In this document: positions 54,140-64,000 of the stretch, in pieces
Position numbering within the stretch: position 1 is the first letter of the stretch
Layout: every line of letters starts with the position of its first letter
Assembly: GCF_000153805.1 (NCBI RefSeq)
Contig: NZ_DS022298.1
Location: 1,926,827 to 1,990,826 of the forward strand
Reading direction: 5' to 3'
Length of the DNA: 64,000 bases
Origin: Synechococcus sp. BL107
GTDB lineage: Bacteria > Cyanobacteriota > Cyanobacteriia > PCC-6307 > Cyanobiaceae
Notes under the pieces: model-generated
Seen by the model: only the letters and a program-made list of their open reading frames with translations
The model's database searches: none
What the model was told of the DNA's origin: nothing
Program-made: the position numbers and the translations under genes

Positions 54140-55195
54140 ATGACGATCGCTGTAGGACGCGCGCCTCAGCGGGGATGGTTTGACGTCCTCGATGACTGGC
54201 TCAAGCGCGACCGCTTCGTATTCATTGGCTGGTCTGGCCTTCTTCTGCTCCCGACGGCCTACATGGCTATCGGTGGCTGGCTGACCGGCACCACGTTTGT
54301 CACCTCCTGGTACACCCACGGCATCGCGTCGTCGTACCTCGAAGGTTGCAACTTTCTCACCGCTGCTGTTTCGACCCCCGCTGACGCGATGGGTCACAGC
54401 TTGCTGCTGCTCTGGGGCCCAGAAGCCCAGGGCGATTTCGTCCGCTGGTGTCAACTCGGCGGCCTCTGGGCTTTTGTTGCCCTGCACGGTGCTTTCGCAC
54501 TGATCGGCTTCATGCTGCGTCAGTTCGAAATTGCTCGTCTCGTCGGCATTCGTCCTTACAACGCCATCGCCTTCTCCGGCCCGATTGCGGTGTTCGTCAG
54601 TGTTTTCCTGATGTACCCCCTCGGCCAGAGCAGCTGGTTCTTCGCGCCATCCTTCGGTGTGGCAGCGATCTTCCGCTTCCTCCTCTTCTTGCAGGGCTTC
54701 CACAACTGGACGCTGAACCCCTTCCACATGATGGGAGTGGCCGGCATCTTGGGCGGCGCTCTGTTGTGTGCGATTCACGGTGCAACCGTGGAAAACACAC
54801 TGTTCGAGGATGGTGAGCAAGCGAACACCTTTAAGGCGTTCGAACCCACCCAGGAAGAAGAGACCTATTCCATGGTCACCGCCAACCGCTTCTGGAGCCA
54901 AATCTTCGGAATTGCGTTCTCCAACAAGCGCTGGCTGCACTTCTTCATGCTGTTCGTGCCAGTGATGGGCCTCTGGACTAGCTCCATCGGCATCATCGGT
55001 CTGGCCCTCAACCTGCGTGCCTATGACTTCGTGTCACAGGAAATCCGCGCTGCTGAGGACCCCGAATTTGAGACCTTCTACACCAAGAACATTCTTCTGA
55101 ATGAAGGTCTGCGTGCCTGGATGGCACCGGCTGACCAGCCGCATGAAAACTTCGTCTTCCCTGAAGAGGTTCTGCCCCGTGGAAACGCCCTTTAA
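54140..55195 (+). CDS. psbD: photosystem II D2 protein
   Basis: 351 residues, the normal D2 length. Five membrane helices and the histidine ligands to chlorophyll and non-heme iron are in place in family motifs ([16 protein letters not shown] and the region around [12 protein letters not shown]). D2 binds QA and, with D1, forms the PSII reaction centre. ATG 54140 gives [22 protein letters not shown], the established N-terminus. psbC starts at GTG 55179, 17 bp inside psbD, the classical psbDC overlap. Confidence 0.98.
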
Positions 55196-56567
55196 TGCTG
55201 GTCTTGTCGCCACTGGCGGCAAAGACCTCGACTCCACCGGCTATGCCTGGTGGTCTGGAAATGCCCGCCTGATTAACCTGTCAGGCCGTTTGCTTGGCGC
55301 CCACGTGGCCCATGCCGGTTTGATGGTGTTCTGGGCAGGCGCAATGATGCTGTTCGAGGTGAGTCACTTCACCTATGACAAGCCCATGTACGAGCAGGGC
55401 TTCATCTGCATGCCCCACGTCGCCACCCTTGGCTATGGCGTAGGACCCGGCGGAGAAGTTACTGATCTCTTCCCCTTCTTTGTGGTTGGTGTTTTACACC
55501 TGATCAGCTCAGCCGTTCTTGGCTTGGGCGGTCTCTACCACGCCCTGCGCGGTCCTGAGATTTTGGAGAACTACTCCTCCTTCTTCTCCCAGGATTGGCG
55601 CGACAAAAACCAGATGACCAACATCATTGGTTATCACCTGATCCTTCTTGGTGTCGGCTGCTTGCTGCTGGTCTTTAAGGCCATGTTTTTCGGCGGCGTC
55701 TACGACACCTGGGCCCCCGGCGGTGGCGACGTTCGTTTGATCACGAACCCCACCCTCGACCCTGGCGTGATCTTCGGTTATCTCTTCCGCGCTCCCTTTG
55801 GTGGCGAAGGTTGGATCATCGGCGTGAACTCCATGGAAGACATCATTGGTGGCCACATCTGGTTGGGTTTAACGCTGATCTTCGGTGGCATTTGGCACGC
55901 CATCACCAAGCCTTTTGGCTGGGTGCGCCGTGCCTTCATCTGGAATGGTGAGGCCTATCTGAGCTACAGCCTGGGTGCCTTGAGCTTCATGAGCTTCATC
56001 GCATCGGCTTACATCTGGTTCAACAACACCGCCTATCCATCTGAGTTTTGGGGTCCTACCAACGCTGAGGCATCCCAAGCCCAAAGTTTCACCTTCCTGG
56101 TGCGTGACCAACGCCTCGGAGCCAACATCGGTTCTGCCATGGGCCCCACCGGCCTTGGTAAGTACCTGATGCGCTCACCAACTGGTGAAATCATCTTCGG
56201 TGGCGAAACCATGCGCTTCTGGGACTTCCGCGGTCCTTGGCTGGAGCCCCTGCGTGGCCCCAATGGTTTGAGCCTCGACAAACTGCAAAATGACATTCAG
56301 CCATGGCAAGTGCGCCGTGCTGCTGAGTACATGACGCACGCCCCCAACGCTTCCCTGAACTCTGTTGGCGGCATCATCACCGAACCCAACTCGGTGAACT
56401 ATGTGAATCTTCGTCAGTGGCTGGGAGCAGCACAATTCGTGCTCGCTTTCTTCTTCCTGGTGGGTCACCTCTGGCATGCAGGCCGCGCCCGCGCCGCCGC
56501 AGCTGGTTTTGAAAAAGGAATCGATCGCAAAGCGGAACCCGTTCTCGGAATGCCCGATCTCGATTGA
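55179..56567 (+). CDS. psbC: photosystem II CP43 chlorophyll protein
   Basis: 462 residues of the six-helix CP43 inner antenna. GTG 55179 ([16 protein letters not shown]) is the known internal start within psbD. The large lumenal loop E carries NEYWFS-type region [28 protein letters not shown] (key G-G-E-T-M-R-F-W-D) that contacts the oxygen-evolving cluster. Translation is probably coupled to psbD. A strong terminator follows at 56604. Confidence 0.98.
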
Positions 56568-56603
56568 TCAATCAGTCGATTTCCACGATCGTTCAACAAC
56601 TAA

Positions 56604-56633
56604 CCCCCACCAAATCGGTGGGGGTTTTTTATT
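56604..56633 (+). terminator. intrinsic terminator of the psbD-psbC operon
   Basis: An 8-bp GC-rich stem CCCCCACC/GGTGGGGG with a 5-base loop and a TTTTTT run, 37 bp past psbC. Confidence 0.95.
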
Positions 56634-56799
56634 GGCCAAGCGAAATCACCCAATCGATCAGCCCACTACAAAAACAATCGGAATGAGACGAAATCGTGAC
56701 AATTACGTTACTAATTCGCATACATATCGATTCAATCTCGTGGATCGTTGCAATTCCCGCGATCTGGGCAGCGTCGATTCGTAGCCTGAGGTGGCCGCC

Positions 56800-57993
56800 G
56801 TGACTGACGCCGCTGTGACGAACCCGGTGTCCGAGCCTGGATCCAATCCCCCTGCCGTGGGAGTCAACACCCGGGTGATTCATCACGGTGAAGGCTTTGC
56901 TGGAGACACCGGGTCGGTGATGCCCCCGATCTTTCCAAGCTCCACCTTCGCCCACGGCAACGCTGGAGGCTTTGATTACACCCGCTCAGGCAACCCAAAC
57001 TTTCGAATTTTGGACGGAGTGCTGAGTGCACTCGAAGGTTGCGACCACACAACTGTGTTTGGTTCTGGCGTCAGCGCAATCACAGCGGTGGTGTCGCAAC
57101 TCAAGCAAGGAGACCTCGTTCTTTGCGAAGAGAACCTCTATGGCTGCACCGTCCGCTTATTTGAACAGGTGTTCGCCAAGTTCGGTCTACGAACGCAATG
57201 GGTGGACTTCACCGAAGCCAGTGCGCTCAACATTTTGCGCAGCAGCAAGCCAGCAATGGTGTGGATTGAAAGCCCAACCAATCCACTCCTCAAGGTGATC
57301 GATATCGAGGCCGTGTGCAGCGTGGCCCGTGAGTTCGCCATCCCCGTTGTCGTCGACAACACCTTCGCGACAGCTTTGGTTCAACGGCCCTTGGAACTCG
57401 GAGCGACGCTATCCCTCACAAGCACCACGAAATACATCAACGGCCACTCCGATGCCCTTGGCGGTGCCGTGTCGACCAACGACACCGATTGGCATCAAAA
57501 AATGGTGTTTTCGCAAAAGGCACTGGGCTTACAGCCCTCCCCCTTTGATTCCTGGCTCATCACTCGGGGGATCAAAACGCTTCCACTGCGACTGAAGCAA
57601 CAAATGGCGAATGCCGCCGCTTTGGCTGATCAACTGGCGTTGCATCCAAAAGTGGCATGGGTGCGCTACCCCCACCGCAACGACCATCCTCAACACGCTT
57701 TAGCCCAGCGACAGATGAAGGGAGGAGGAGCAATCGTGACCGTGAGCTTCCAGGCCAACCAAGAGCAAACCTATCGACTCTGCAAGCAGTTGAACTGGTT
57801 CACCATGGCCGAAAGCCTTGGTGGCATTGAAAGCTTGATCTGCCACCCCGCCACCATGACCCACGCTGCCGTATCAGCTGAAGTGAAGGCCAAACTCGGC
57901 ATCGACGATGGTCTGGTGCGCTTCTCCGTGGGCTGCGAAGACCTGGTAGATCTACAGGCCGACTTAGCGCAAGCCCTGGAGCTGCTGGCGTGA
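56800..57993 (+). CDS. trans-sulfuration PLP enzyme, cystathionine gamma-synthase/lyase type
   Basis: About 397 residues of the Cys/Met metabolism PLP family. The cofactor lysine is in LTSTTKYINGHSDALGG, and the N-terminal IHHGEGFAGDTGSVMPPIFPSSTFAH and TRSGNPN motifs are typical; C-terminal ESLGGIESLICHPATMTH is also a signature. Cystathionine gamma-synthase, gamma-lyase and O-acetylhomoserine sulfhydrylase cannot be separated by sequence alone. GTG 56800 is the start: a GAGG at 56789-56792 lies at the right distance, whereas GTG 56791 overlaps it. Followed by a second PLP enzyme at a 4-bp overlap. Confidence 0.86.
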   Translation: MTDAAVTNPVSEPGSNPPAVGVNTRVIHHGEGFAGDTGSVMPPIFPSSTFAHGNAGGFDYTRSGNPNFRILDGVLSALEGCDHTTVFGSGVSAITAVVSQLKQGDLVLCEENLYGCTVRLFEQVFAKFGLRTQWVDFTEASALNILRSSKPAMVWIESPTNPLLKVIDIEAVCSVAREFAIPVVVDNTFATALVQRPLELGATLSLTSTTKYINGHSDALGGAVSTNDTDWHQKMVFSQKALGLQPSPFDSWLITRGIKTLPLRLKQQMANAAALADQLALHPKVAWVRYPHRNDHPQHALAQRQMKGGGAIVTVSFQANQEQTYRLCKQLNWFTMAESLGGIESLICHPATMTHAAVSAEVKAKLGIDDGLVRFSVGCEDLVDLQADLAQALELLA

Positions 57994-59465
57994 GCGAGCG
58001 CAACCTGCTGCAGGAGCCGTGCTGGCAGGGATCTGACCTTGGCCATCCTCTGCCCGATCACCCCCATGCCGTGTCGATGGCCCTGCCTCGATGGAGTGAC
58101 GTGATCGCCTACGAAGAGCACGAACCCGCCTGCCGATCAGCACTCCAAACGATTTATCCGCGCTTTGGTCTGCACCCGTTCCTCCAAGAATTGGCCAGCC
58201 AAGTGAACAGCGAGGGCATCGGGGTGTGGCCCTTCGCCAGCAGGGCCGCTGCCCAGGCGGCCCTGCTGCATTGCCAAAGGAAATCGCCACAGTCGACGCT
58301 GCGCTTGGTGGATCAACAGAAGATCAGCTGTTTATGCACGGATGCCGCGGCCAACATCCATGCCAAAGCCTTTTGGCAGCACACCGGACTTGGAGCCTCA
58401 TCGCGGCAGGCGGCCATTGCCCTTGGCCACGAATTGGCACCAGCACCCAATCAGGGGGAGCAAGCTCGACAACGCGTTCGACAACGGCTCGCCGCAATCC
58501 ACCATTGCCCTGAAGAGCACATCAGCCTCGTTCCAGCCGGTATGGCCGCACTTCACGCTGGATTAGAGGCCGTTCAAACCCTGCGACCGGGCCGACCCAC
58601 CTTGCAGTTGGGGTTTCCTTATGTGGATGTTCTGAAACAACCTCAGGTGGTGTTCCATGGCAGTGAGTTACTCAGAAGCACGGATCTGGGCGACATCGTC
58701 GCCACATTGGACCGGCTGGATCCCGCAGCGGTGATTGTGGAACTCCCCAGCAATCCGCTGTTGCGCTGTGTGGATTTAAGGGCAGTTGCAGAACTCGTCC
58801 ATGCCCGCGGGATCCCCCTCATCGCCGACGACACAATCGGAACGGGGATCAACCTCGAGGCACTCCCCTACGCAGACCTGGTTTTCACATCCCTCACCAA
58901 AAGCTTTGCGGGACGAGGCGATGTGATGGCGGGATGCCTACTGATCAGCCCTTACTCGCAGTGGACATCCACCCTGCTGGAGGCCGTCGCACCAAGGGCG
59001 TCGCTGAGCGACGCCGATGCCATCGCCCTGGAACGAAACAGCCGCGATGTGAACGAGCGGGTGCCACGCCTGGATGCCAATTGCCTTGCGCTGGCCCAAA
59101 AGCTGGAAACGCATCCAGCCGTCAAGCGTGTGCTGCATCCCAAAGATTGCAAGAACTTTCAGGCCCTAAAAAAGCGCGGCGCCGGAGATGGTTGTTTGCT
59201 GAGTTTCGAACTGCATGCAGGCGAACTCAATGCCGAACGGGTATTCGACGCCCTACAGATTTGCAAAGGACCCAGCCTGGGCACCTCCTTCAGCCTGGTG
59301 TGCCCTTACACCCAACTGGCCCACTACGACGAACTGGACTGGGCTGAAGCCTGTGGTGTTCCAGCCCATCTACTGCGGGTTTCAGTTGGGCTTGAAGAAC
59401 CAAATGAACTCTGGAGCCGCTTCCAAGAAGCCCTAGCCCATGCAACGGACCAACCCAAAGTCTGA
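57990..59465 (+). CDS. PLP trans-sulfuration enzyme, fungal STR2-like type
   Basis: 491 residues. The N-terminus (LGHPLPDHPHAVSMALPRWSDVIAYEE and the YPRFGLHPF segment) resembles the long fungal STR2-type cystathionine gamma-synthases, with ~100 residues more than the first gene. The PLP lysine is in VFTSLTKSFAGRGDVMAG. The C-terminal half has the usual LGTSFSLVCPYTQLAHY and LLRVSVGLEE motifs. It could form homocysteine or cystathionine from activated homoserine. GTG 57990 overlaps the upstream stop (GTGA). Two PLP enzymes in tandem, then cysK, suggest a small sulfur amino-acid operon. Confidence 0.82.
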   Translation: MSERNLLQEPCWQGSDLGHPLPDHPHAVSMALPRWSDVIAYEEHEPACRSALQTIYPRFGLHPFLQELASQVNSEGIGVWPFASRAAAQAALLHCQRKSPQSTLRLVDQQKISCLCTDAAANIHAKAFWQHTGLGASSRQAAIALGHELAPAPNQGEQARQRVRQRLAAIHHCPEEHISLVPAGMAALHAGLEAVQTLRPGRPTLQLGFPYVDVLKQPQVVFHGSELLRSTDLGDIVATLDRLDPAAVIVELPSNPLLRCVDLRAVAELVHARGIPLIADDTIGTGINLEALPYADLVFTSLTKSFAGRGDVMAGCLLISPYSQWTSTLLEAVAPRASLSDADAIALERNSRDVNERVPRLDANCLALAQKLETHPAVKRVLHPKDCKNFQALKKRGAGDGCLLSFELHAGELNAERVFDALQICKGPSLGTSFSLVCPYTQLAHYDELDWAEACGVPAHLLRVSVGLEEPNELWSRFQEALAHATDQPKV

Positions 59466-59545
59466 AAATGCCGTTAACAACTGAAGTTTTTACGAGCCAA
59501 ATCACTAAGTTGACGTCTTAGGGCCAATTCCAATACAGACGCGTT

Positions 59546-60532
59546 ATGTCTCGCATTTACGACGACAACAGCCTCGCCATCGGCAACACCCCGCTGGTGA
59601 AACTGAATCACGTCACCAAAAACTGCAAAGCCACCGTTCTCGCAAAGGTCGAAGGACGCAACCCTGCTTACAGCGTGAAGTGCCGGATTGGCGCCAACAT
59701 GATCTGGGATGCAGAAAAGAGCGGCAAACTCACCAAGGACAAGGTGATTGTTGAACCCACATCGGGCAATACCGGGATCGCCTTGGCCTTCACCGCTGCA
59801 GCGCGTGGCTACAAACTGATCCTCACCATGCCCGAGTCGATGTCGATCGAACGGCGACGCGTCATGGCGGTGATGGGAGCTGAAATCGTTTTAACCGAAG
59901 CGGCCAAAGGCATGCCGGGTGCGATTGCGAAAGCCAAGGAGATTGCCGATAGCAATCCCTCGAAATTTTTCATGCCCGGTCAATTCGATAACCCAGCCAA
60001 TCCAGAGATCCACTTCAAAACTACTGGTCCTGAGATCTGGAACGATTGCGATGGTGCCATCGACGTGTTTGTGGCTGGCGTGGGCACCGGCGGCACGATC
60101 ACCGGTGTATCGCGCTACATCAAAAATGAAGCCGGTAAAGCGATTGAATCCGTCGCGGTGGAGCCAACAAATAGCCCCGTGATCACCCAAACCATGAATG
60201 GTGAGGCGGTGAAGCCTGGTCCCCACAAAATTCAGGGCATTGGCGCTGGCTTCATCCCCAAGAACCTCGACCTCTCCGTTGTCGACAAGGTGGAGCAGGT
60301 GACCAATGAAGAGTCGATCGCCATGGCGCTTCGCTTAGCGGAAGAAGAAGGCCTATTGGTTGGCATCTCGTGTGGGGCTGCAGCCGCTGCGGCGATTCGC
60401 CTCGCAGAACAAGATGCTTATGCGGGCAAAACGATTGTTGTGGTTCTGCCCGACCTCGCTGAGCGTTATCTCTCCTCAGTGATGTTTGCCGAAGTGCCAA
60501 CTGGAATCATCGAACAGCCCGTCGCGGTTTAA
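59546..60532 (+). CDS. cysK: cysteine synthase (O-acetylserine sulfhydrylase)
   Basis: 328-residue beta-family PLP enzyme. The Schiff-base lysine lies in [19 protein letters not shown] (VKxR), the PLP-binding [11 protein letters not shown] and [14 protein letters not shown] glycine loops are present, and the substrate-specific end loop is in [15 protein letters not shown]. It makes cysteine from O-acetylserine and sulfide, the product feeding the two upstream enzymes. ATG 59546. The terminator at 60568 closes the cluster. Confidence 0.95.
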   Translation: MSRIYDDNSLAIGNTPLVKLNHVTKNCKATVLAKVEGRNPAYSVKCRIGANMIWDAEKSGKLTKDKVIVEPTSGNTGIALAFTAAARGYKLILTMPESMSIERRRVMAVMGAEIVLTEAAKGMPGAIAKAKEIADSNPSKFFMPGQFDNPANPEIHFKTTGPEIWNDCDGAIDVFVAGVGTGGTITGVSRYIKNEAGKAIESVAVEPTNSPVITQTMNGEAVKPGPHKIQGIGAGFIPKNLDLSVVDKVEQVTNEESIAMALRLAEEEGLLVGISCGAAAAAAIRLAEQDAYAGKTIVVVLPDLAERYLSSVMFAEVPTGIIEQPVAV

Positions 60533-60567
60533 GTCAGCGCTGGCCCCTCAAGCCAAAGGTTTGGTTC

Positions 60568-60596
60568 GCCCTGCACGTTGTGCGGGGCTTTTTTTT
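60568..60596 (+). terminator. intrinsic terminator after cysK
   Basis: A 9-bp stem (GCCCTGCAC with GTGCGGGGC, one G-U pair) and a GTT loop, followed by eight Ts. It also sits just past the 3' end of the convergent queA gene. Confidence 0.92.
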
Positions 60597-60604
60597 GGGC
60601 ACCG

Positions 60605-61699
60605 TCAATTCGGGGTAACGCCTGGCAACACAGCGTCCGGTGGAATCCACATGGCATCGCCATAGGAAAAAAACCGGTACTCGTGATCAATCGCCTCGGC
60701 ATACAGCGCCAGCAATTTCTCCCGACCAATCAGTGCACTCACCAGCAGCAACAAGGAACTCTTCGGCAGATGGAAATTGGTCAATAAGCCCTGCACGACT
60801 GCAAAGCGATAGCCAGGCTGAATCACCAGGTTCACCGGTCCGGTGAATGGTTTCAGCACGCCCCCCTGCAGCTGCGCAGCCCCCTCCAGTGCGCGCACGC
60901 TGGTGGTGCCAACAGCGATCACGCGACCACGACACTGCTGAATCGCCTCCACCACGGACGCATTCACCTCAATCCACTCGCTGTGCAATTCCAGCTGCGT
61001 GAGGTCTTCTGTTTCCACGGGGCGAAACGTACCCAGCCCCACATGCAGGGTGATCCGGGCCAAGCCGACACCCTTGCGCTGCAAACCAGCCAACAGTTCA
61101 TCACTGAAATGCAGTCCGGCCGTCGGTGCTGCCACGGCACCCGGCCGATCCGCATAACGCGTTTGATACCGCTCGGCATCGGCAGGATCATGACGGTCGA
61201 TATAGGGAGGCAATGGCACTTCACCGCACTGATTGAGCAGGGCTTCGATCGACTCCGCATCCCTGCAATCCAACGGGAACTGCACAATCCGCCCCCCACT
61301 GGCGGGATCCTCATGAAGCACCCGCAGGGTGATCGCCGTGCCCTCAATCGTGAGCAGGTCGCCTGGACGCATGCGCTTCGCCGGGCGCGCCAAACAGAGC
61401 CATTGCCCCTCACCACGGGGCTCTAGCACCAACAATTCAGATGCCCCACCTCCAGAGCGCCGGACTTTGAGCCGCGCCTTAAGAACCCTGGTGTCGTTGA
61501 CCACCAGCAAGTCACCTGGCCGAAGCTCCTCCAGCAGATTCCAAACTTTTTGATGGCGCACTGCCCGCACTCCATCGGCTTGGCCGGGGCTGATCAGCAG
61601 ACGCGCGTCGTGGCGCGGCTCCACCGGAGCCTGAGCAATGCGCTCAGGCGGCAAGTGGTAGTCGTAACTGCTGAGCTGCTGATCGAGGGAATCCGGCAC
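60605..61699 (-). CDS. queA: S-adenosylmethionine:tRNA ribosyltransferase-isomerase
   Basis: 364 residues. QueA transfers and rearranges the ribosyl part of SAM onto preQ1 in tRNA to make epoxyqueuosine. Family motifs are present: [22 protein letters not shown] at the N-terminus, [24 protein letters not shown] and the C-terminal [21 protein letters not shown] 61699. It starts 5 bp after the pdhC stop on the same strand, so it may be co-transcribed. Confidence 0.96.
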   Translation of the reverse strand: MPDSLDQQLSSYDYHLPPERIAQAPVEPRHDARLLISPGQADGVRAVRHQKVWNLLEELRPGDLLVVNDTRVLKARLKVRRSGGGASELLVLEPRGEGQWLCLARPAKRMRPGDLLTIEGTAITLRVLHEDPASGGRIVQFPLDCRDAESIEALLNQCGEVPLPPYIDRHDPADAERYQTRYADRPGAVAAPTAGLHFSDELLAGLQRKGVGLARITLHVGLGTFRPVETEDLTQLELHSEWIEVNASVVEAIQQCRGRVIAVGTTSVRALEGAAQLQGGVLKPFTGPVNLVIQPGYRFAVVQGLLTNFHLPKSSLLLLVSALIGREKLLALYAEAIDHEYRFFSYGDAMWIPPDAVLPGVTPN

Positions 61700-61704
61700 T
61701 CGGA

Positions 61705-63045
61705 TTAGAGCGCCAAGCTCTCCGGACGGTTCTCAATCAAATCAGCCAAAGCCTTCAGAAACGAGGCTCCATCGGCGCCGTACACAACCCGATGATCAGC
61801 GGTGAGGTTCACCTGCATCTGACGTTTCACCGAAATGGAGCCATCCTTGCCAGCCACAACCATGGGACGCGAGGCGGCCACTGCCAAAATCGCTCCGGTG
61901 CCTGGCGGAAGGATCGCGTCAAAGCGGTCGACGCCAAACATGCCGAGGTTGGAGAGGGTAAATGTTCCCGTGCTGTATTCCTCAGGCAAAAGCTGCTTAC
62001 TGCGGGATCGCTTCACAAGGTCAGCCCATTGGCGAGACATTTCATAGAGATCCGTGCGATCGGCTTGACGCAAAACAGGCGTGATTAAGCCCCCGTCTTC
62101 CATCGCAACAGCGACAGCCACATTCACGTCCGCGGGATAACTCATCCCAGCTGCGGTAGTTGCCGCATTCACCTGGGGATGGTGGGCCAGCGTCACGGCC
62201 ACTGCCTTGGCCAAAAGCGCTGTCATCGTAACGCCCTTTGGCTTCACCTTTTTGTAAAACGCGTCCAATTTGTCGGTGGTGATCGTGTAACCGACGCGGA
62301 AGCAAGGCACAGCCAGGCTGGCTTCCATATTCCGGTTCACAGCTCCCTGCAGGGTGTTGAACGCAACCGTCTCCCCAGGACGGCCGAAGCTGTTGCCAGC
62401 CGGTGCTGAGGCTGCCGGTGCTGATGCTGAGGTAGCAGATCCTCCAACGGCTGGACCCGTCCCTTCCGCCACTCGCGGCACCGAAATGGGCTGCCCAGTG
62501 GCCTGTTCCACATCCTCGGCCTGGATGCGCCCGTGGGGACCGCTTCCACGAACCGTGGCGAGGTCGACACCTAATTGAGAAGCAAGCTTTTTGGCCCGGG
62601 GGCTGGCGACGATGCGACCGTCGTTCACAACGGGCGCTGCCACCACAGGAGCGGCAGCGGGTGCTGGCGTTGGCGTTGGCGCAGGAGACGGCATCGGTGC
62701 CTGAACCGCTGCTGGTGTGGGAGCTGGTGCTGGGGCAGGAGCTGGAGCTGCTGCAGCCACAGGAGCTGCTGGCGCGTTGGCTTTGGCGTCTGCAATCTCA
62801 GCTTCGGTTTCAACGATTAAGCCGATGGTTTCACCAACTGGTGCCGAGCTGCCAGCCGGCATCAGAACCGCGGCCAGAAAGCCGTCCTGAAACGACTCAA
62901 CGTCCATGTCGGCCTTATCCGACTCCACCACCAGCACTGATTCACCACGGGCAACCTTGTCCCCAGGCTGTTTCAGCCACTCCACGATCTTGCCCTCCGT
63001 CATGGTGGAGCTAAGGGCAGGCATAAAGATGTCGTGGGTTGCCAA
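61705..63045 (-). CDS. pdhC: pyruvate dehydrogenase E2, dihydrolipoamide acetyltransferase
   Basis: 446 residues. The single lipoyl domain has the modified Lys in [13 protein letters not shown] (about residue 44); it is followed by a long Ala/Pro/Val linker (about 95-140), a peripheral-subunit binding domain ([31 protein letters not shown]), another Ala-rich linker and the catalytic domain ending in [16 protein letters not shown] (catalytic His; the usual DG motif appears as YGADG). It transfers acetyl groups to CoA within the PDH complex. ATG 63045. Confidence 0.95.
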   Translation of the reverse strand: MATHDIFMPALSSTMTEGKIVEWLKQPGDKVARGESVLVVESDKADMDVESFQDGFLAAVLMPAGSSAPVGETIGLIVETEAEIADAKANAPAAPVAAAAPAPAPAPAPTPAAVQAPMPSPAPTPTPAPAAAPVVAAPVVNDGRIVASPRAKKLASQLGVDLATVRGSGPHGRIQAEDVEQATGQPISVPRVAEGTGPAVGGSATSASAPAASAPAGNSFGRPGETVAFNTLQGAVNRNMEASLAVPCFRVGYTITTDKLDAFYKKVKPKGVTMTALLAKAVAVTLAHHPQVNAATTAAGMSYPADVNVAVAVAMEDGGLITPVLRQADRTDLYEMSRQWADLVKRSRSKQLLPEEYSTGTFTLSNLGMFGVDRFDAILPPGTGAILAVAASRPMVVAGKDGSISVKRQMQVNLTADHRVVYGADGASFLKALADLIENRPESLAL

Positions 63046-63098
63046 GACCGTCTCCGAGGGCTGATCAGGGCAGTTTACGAGTCAGCTGACGACTGGGA

Positions 63099-63542
63099 TC
63101 AACCTTCTTCAATTGACTGCACAACACCATCACGAACAACGATGGCAACTTGCATTTTTTGCACGAGGTTGTCGCCAACCTTGAGCTCACAGGTGCTCTC
63201 TAACTGACCCTGTTCAACGATCTGATCCATCTCCAGTTCGCGGACCTGAGCCTGCTGCTGCAACAGGTTGCGCTTTTGCTCTTCGAGCTCTGCGCGCTTG
63301 GCCGCCACCTGTTGCTGGATCTGTCCCACTTGATCCTGAACCCTTGGATCCAGGGGGTTTGCACTCTGACGACGGACCTGATCCACGACGTCCTGACCCT
63401 CCTTTTCCAGCTGCGCCAGCTGCTGGTCAGCTGTCGCGATGCCATTGCTGAGCTCACGCTCGGCTTCTTCTTTCCAGGTCGGCGTCACCACGGCGCGCAC
63501 CGTGATCGGCCGCTTGATGTTTAGGAACGTGCCGTCGGACAT
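63099..63542 (-). CDS. YlqD family protein
   Basis: 147 residues from ATG 63542. The N-terminal beta segment (FLNIKRPITVRAVVTPTWKEE) leads into a long coiled coil (ATADQQLAQLEKEGQDVVDQVRR, AKRAELEEQKRNLLQQQAQVRE) and a C-terminal beta part (LKVGDNLVQKMQVAIVVRDGVV). This matches the conserved but uncharacterised YlqD family found in cyanobacteria and Firmicutes. TTG 63551 is in frame and could be used. It follows the acyl-CoA synthetase gene by about 70 bp. Confidence 0.8.
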   Translation of the reverse strand: MSDGTFLNIKRPITVRAVVTPTWKEEAERELSNGIATADQQLAQLEKEGQDVVDQVRRQSANPLDPRVQDQVGQIQQQVAAKRAELEEQKRNLLQQQAQVRELEMDQIVEQGQLESTCELKVGDNLVQKMQVAIVVRDGVVQSIEEG

Positions 63543-63609
63543 TGACTTCAAAAATTTGAATCAAGCGTCACAGGCGTTCATGCTTCGGTCAATCACCGGA
63601 GAACCGCCC

Positions 63610-64000
63610 CTAACGGCTGTATATCCCCCGGATCAGGGCGTTATCCCGGGCCGTGATTCGGTCGCGACGTTGCTTCAGGGTTTGCGTGAGTAAGCCGTTA
63701 TCGATGGTGAAGGGATCAACCAAGGCAACGCCCGCCAGCCGCTCATCCCCACGAGCACCGACGCGCTGCTTCAACAATCGATTTCCTTCCTTCATCAGCA
63801 ATCGGAGCAGCGCCTGATCGCCAGGCTTTCCCCCTAAATCGTTCGCAAGGCTGAGACCTTGCTGACCAGCCCAATCAACAATCACATCAGCCCGAGGCAC
63901 GATTAACGCAGCCAATTGGCGCTCGTCCTGGCCCACCAGCATCACCTGTTCGATCAATGGGCTCGCCACCAGGACTTCCTCCAACGGTCCGGGCTCTATG
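63610..64000 (-). CDS. long-chain acyl-CoA/ACP synthetase, C-terminal part
   Basis: The minus-strand frame is open through the right edge, so only the last ~130 residues are seen. The sequence IEPGPLEEVLVASPLIEQVMLVGQDERQLAALIVP is typical of the C-terminal domain of AMP-forming fatty-acid ligases, after the GENI-type hinge. Cyanobacteria use one such enzyme (acyl-ACP synthetase, Aas) to recycle free fatty acids onto ACP; this gene probably encodes it or a paralogue. The tail ends with basic residues (RDRITARDNALIRGIYSR). Confidence 0.8.
   Translation of the reverse strand, partial: IEPGPLEEVLVASPLIEQVMLVGQDERQLAALIVPRADVIVDWAGQQGLSLANDLGGKPGDQALLRLLMKEGNRLLKQRVGARGDERLAGVALVDPFTIDNGLLTQTLKQRRDRITARDNALIRGIYSR

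Noticed and set aside
56634-56790. Possible SAM riboswitch or NtcA box upstream of the trans-sulfuration genes
   Set aside because: No SAM-I or SAM-II-like helices; GTA/TAC half-sites are present but with the wrong spacing for NtcA.
1-64000. tRNA, rRNA, CRISPR arrays and insertion sequences
   Set aside because: Reading the intergenic spaces I saw no T-loop with matching acceptor stem, no regularly spaced repeats with spacers and no transposase or terminal inverted repeats. A tRNAscan-SE or minced run would be decisive.

Overview
The window is chromosomal DNA from a marine picocyanobacterium, most likely a Synechococcus of the marine (5.1-type) lineage. The oxygenic-photosynthesis genes show this: the psbD/psbC pair, petG, petM, ycf4, ycf39, chlI, cytochrome cM, a CrtL-type lycopene cyclase and a CAAD/CURT1-type thylakoid protein. 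Gene order supports it too: guaB3-Yfr1-trxA, chlI-ruvC, and a split pntA1-pntA2-pntB operon. Genes are tightly packed, often with 1-17 bp start/stop overlaps, and GTG and TTG starts are frequent. I found no rRNA, tRNA, CRISPR array, insertion sequence or prophage.

Layout. 1-13.5 kb is housekeeping: the N-terminus of an exported protein at the left edge, crtL and gyrA on the minus strand, then a CAAD protein, guaB3, the sRNA Yfr1, trxA, hisH, rsmD (its 3' end lies over petG on the other strand), cytM, a TrmJ-like methyltransferase, and a tightly spaced run of a beta-lactamase-fold protein, a DUF3370 protein, chlI and ruvC. 13.5-16.1 kb is an accessory stretch with short genes, a LexA-type box in front of a DUF3104 gene, tandem and inverted repeats, a cyAbrB regulator with a clear promoter, and a possible small RNA. 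16.1-25 kb holds folate, SufE and homoserine dehydrogenase genes, half of a peptide-type ABC transporter, a DUF1400 hydrolase and an MFS transporter. 25-28.4 kb is an AT-richer island: a sulfotransferase-like gene, two tandem paralogous ~50-residue genes, two small membrane/exported proteins and a 28-residue microprotein.

28.4-43 kb is core again: ychF, an efflux adaptor, polA, cysS, an NSS transporter, dxr, a [2Fe-2S] protein, a YheT-like hydrolase and the proton-translocating transhydrogenase operon. 43-53 kb has a DEAH helicase whose coding signal begins before any usual start codon, the fused thioredoxin reductase-thioredoxin NTRC, an IF-1 paralogue, RluE, an ArsM-like methyltransferase, ycf39, petM, Trm1 and ilvH. 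53-64 kb has a cyclophilin lipoprotein, ycf4, psbD-psbC, a sulfur amino-acid cluster (two trans-sulfuration PLP enzymes plus cysK), queA, pdhC, a YlqD protein and the C-terminus of a long-chain acyl-CoA/ACP synthetase running off the right edge.

Functional themes are photosystem II and b6f structure and assembly, carotenoid and chlorophyll synthesis, redox control (TrxA, NTRC, PntAB, CytM) and sulfur amino-acid metabolism. The least explained parts are the two accessory stretches at 13.5-16.1 kb and 25-28.4 kb.
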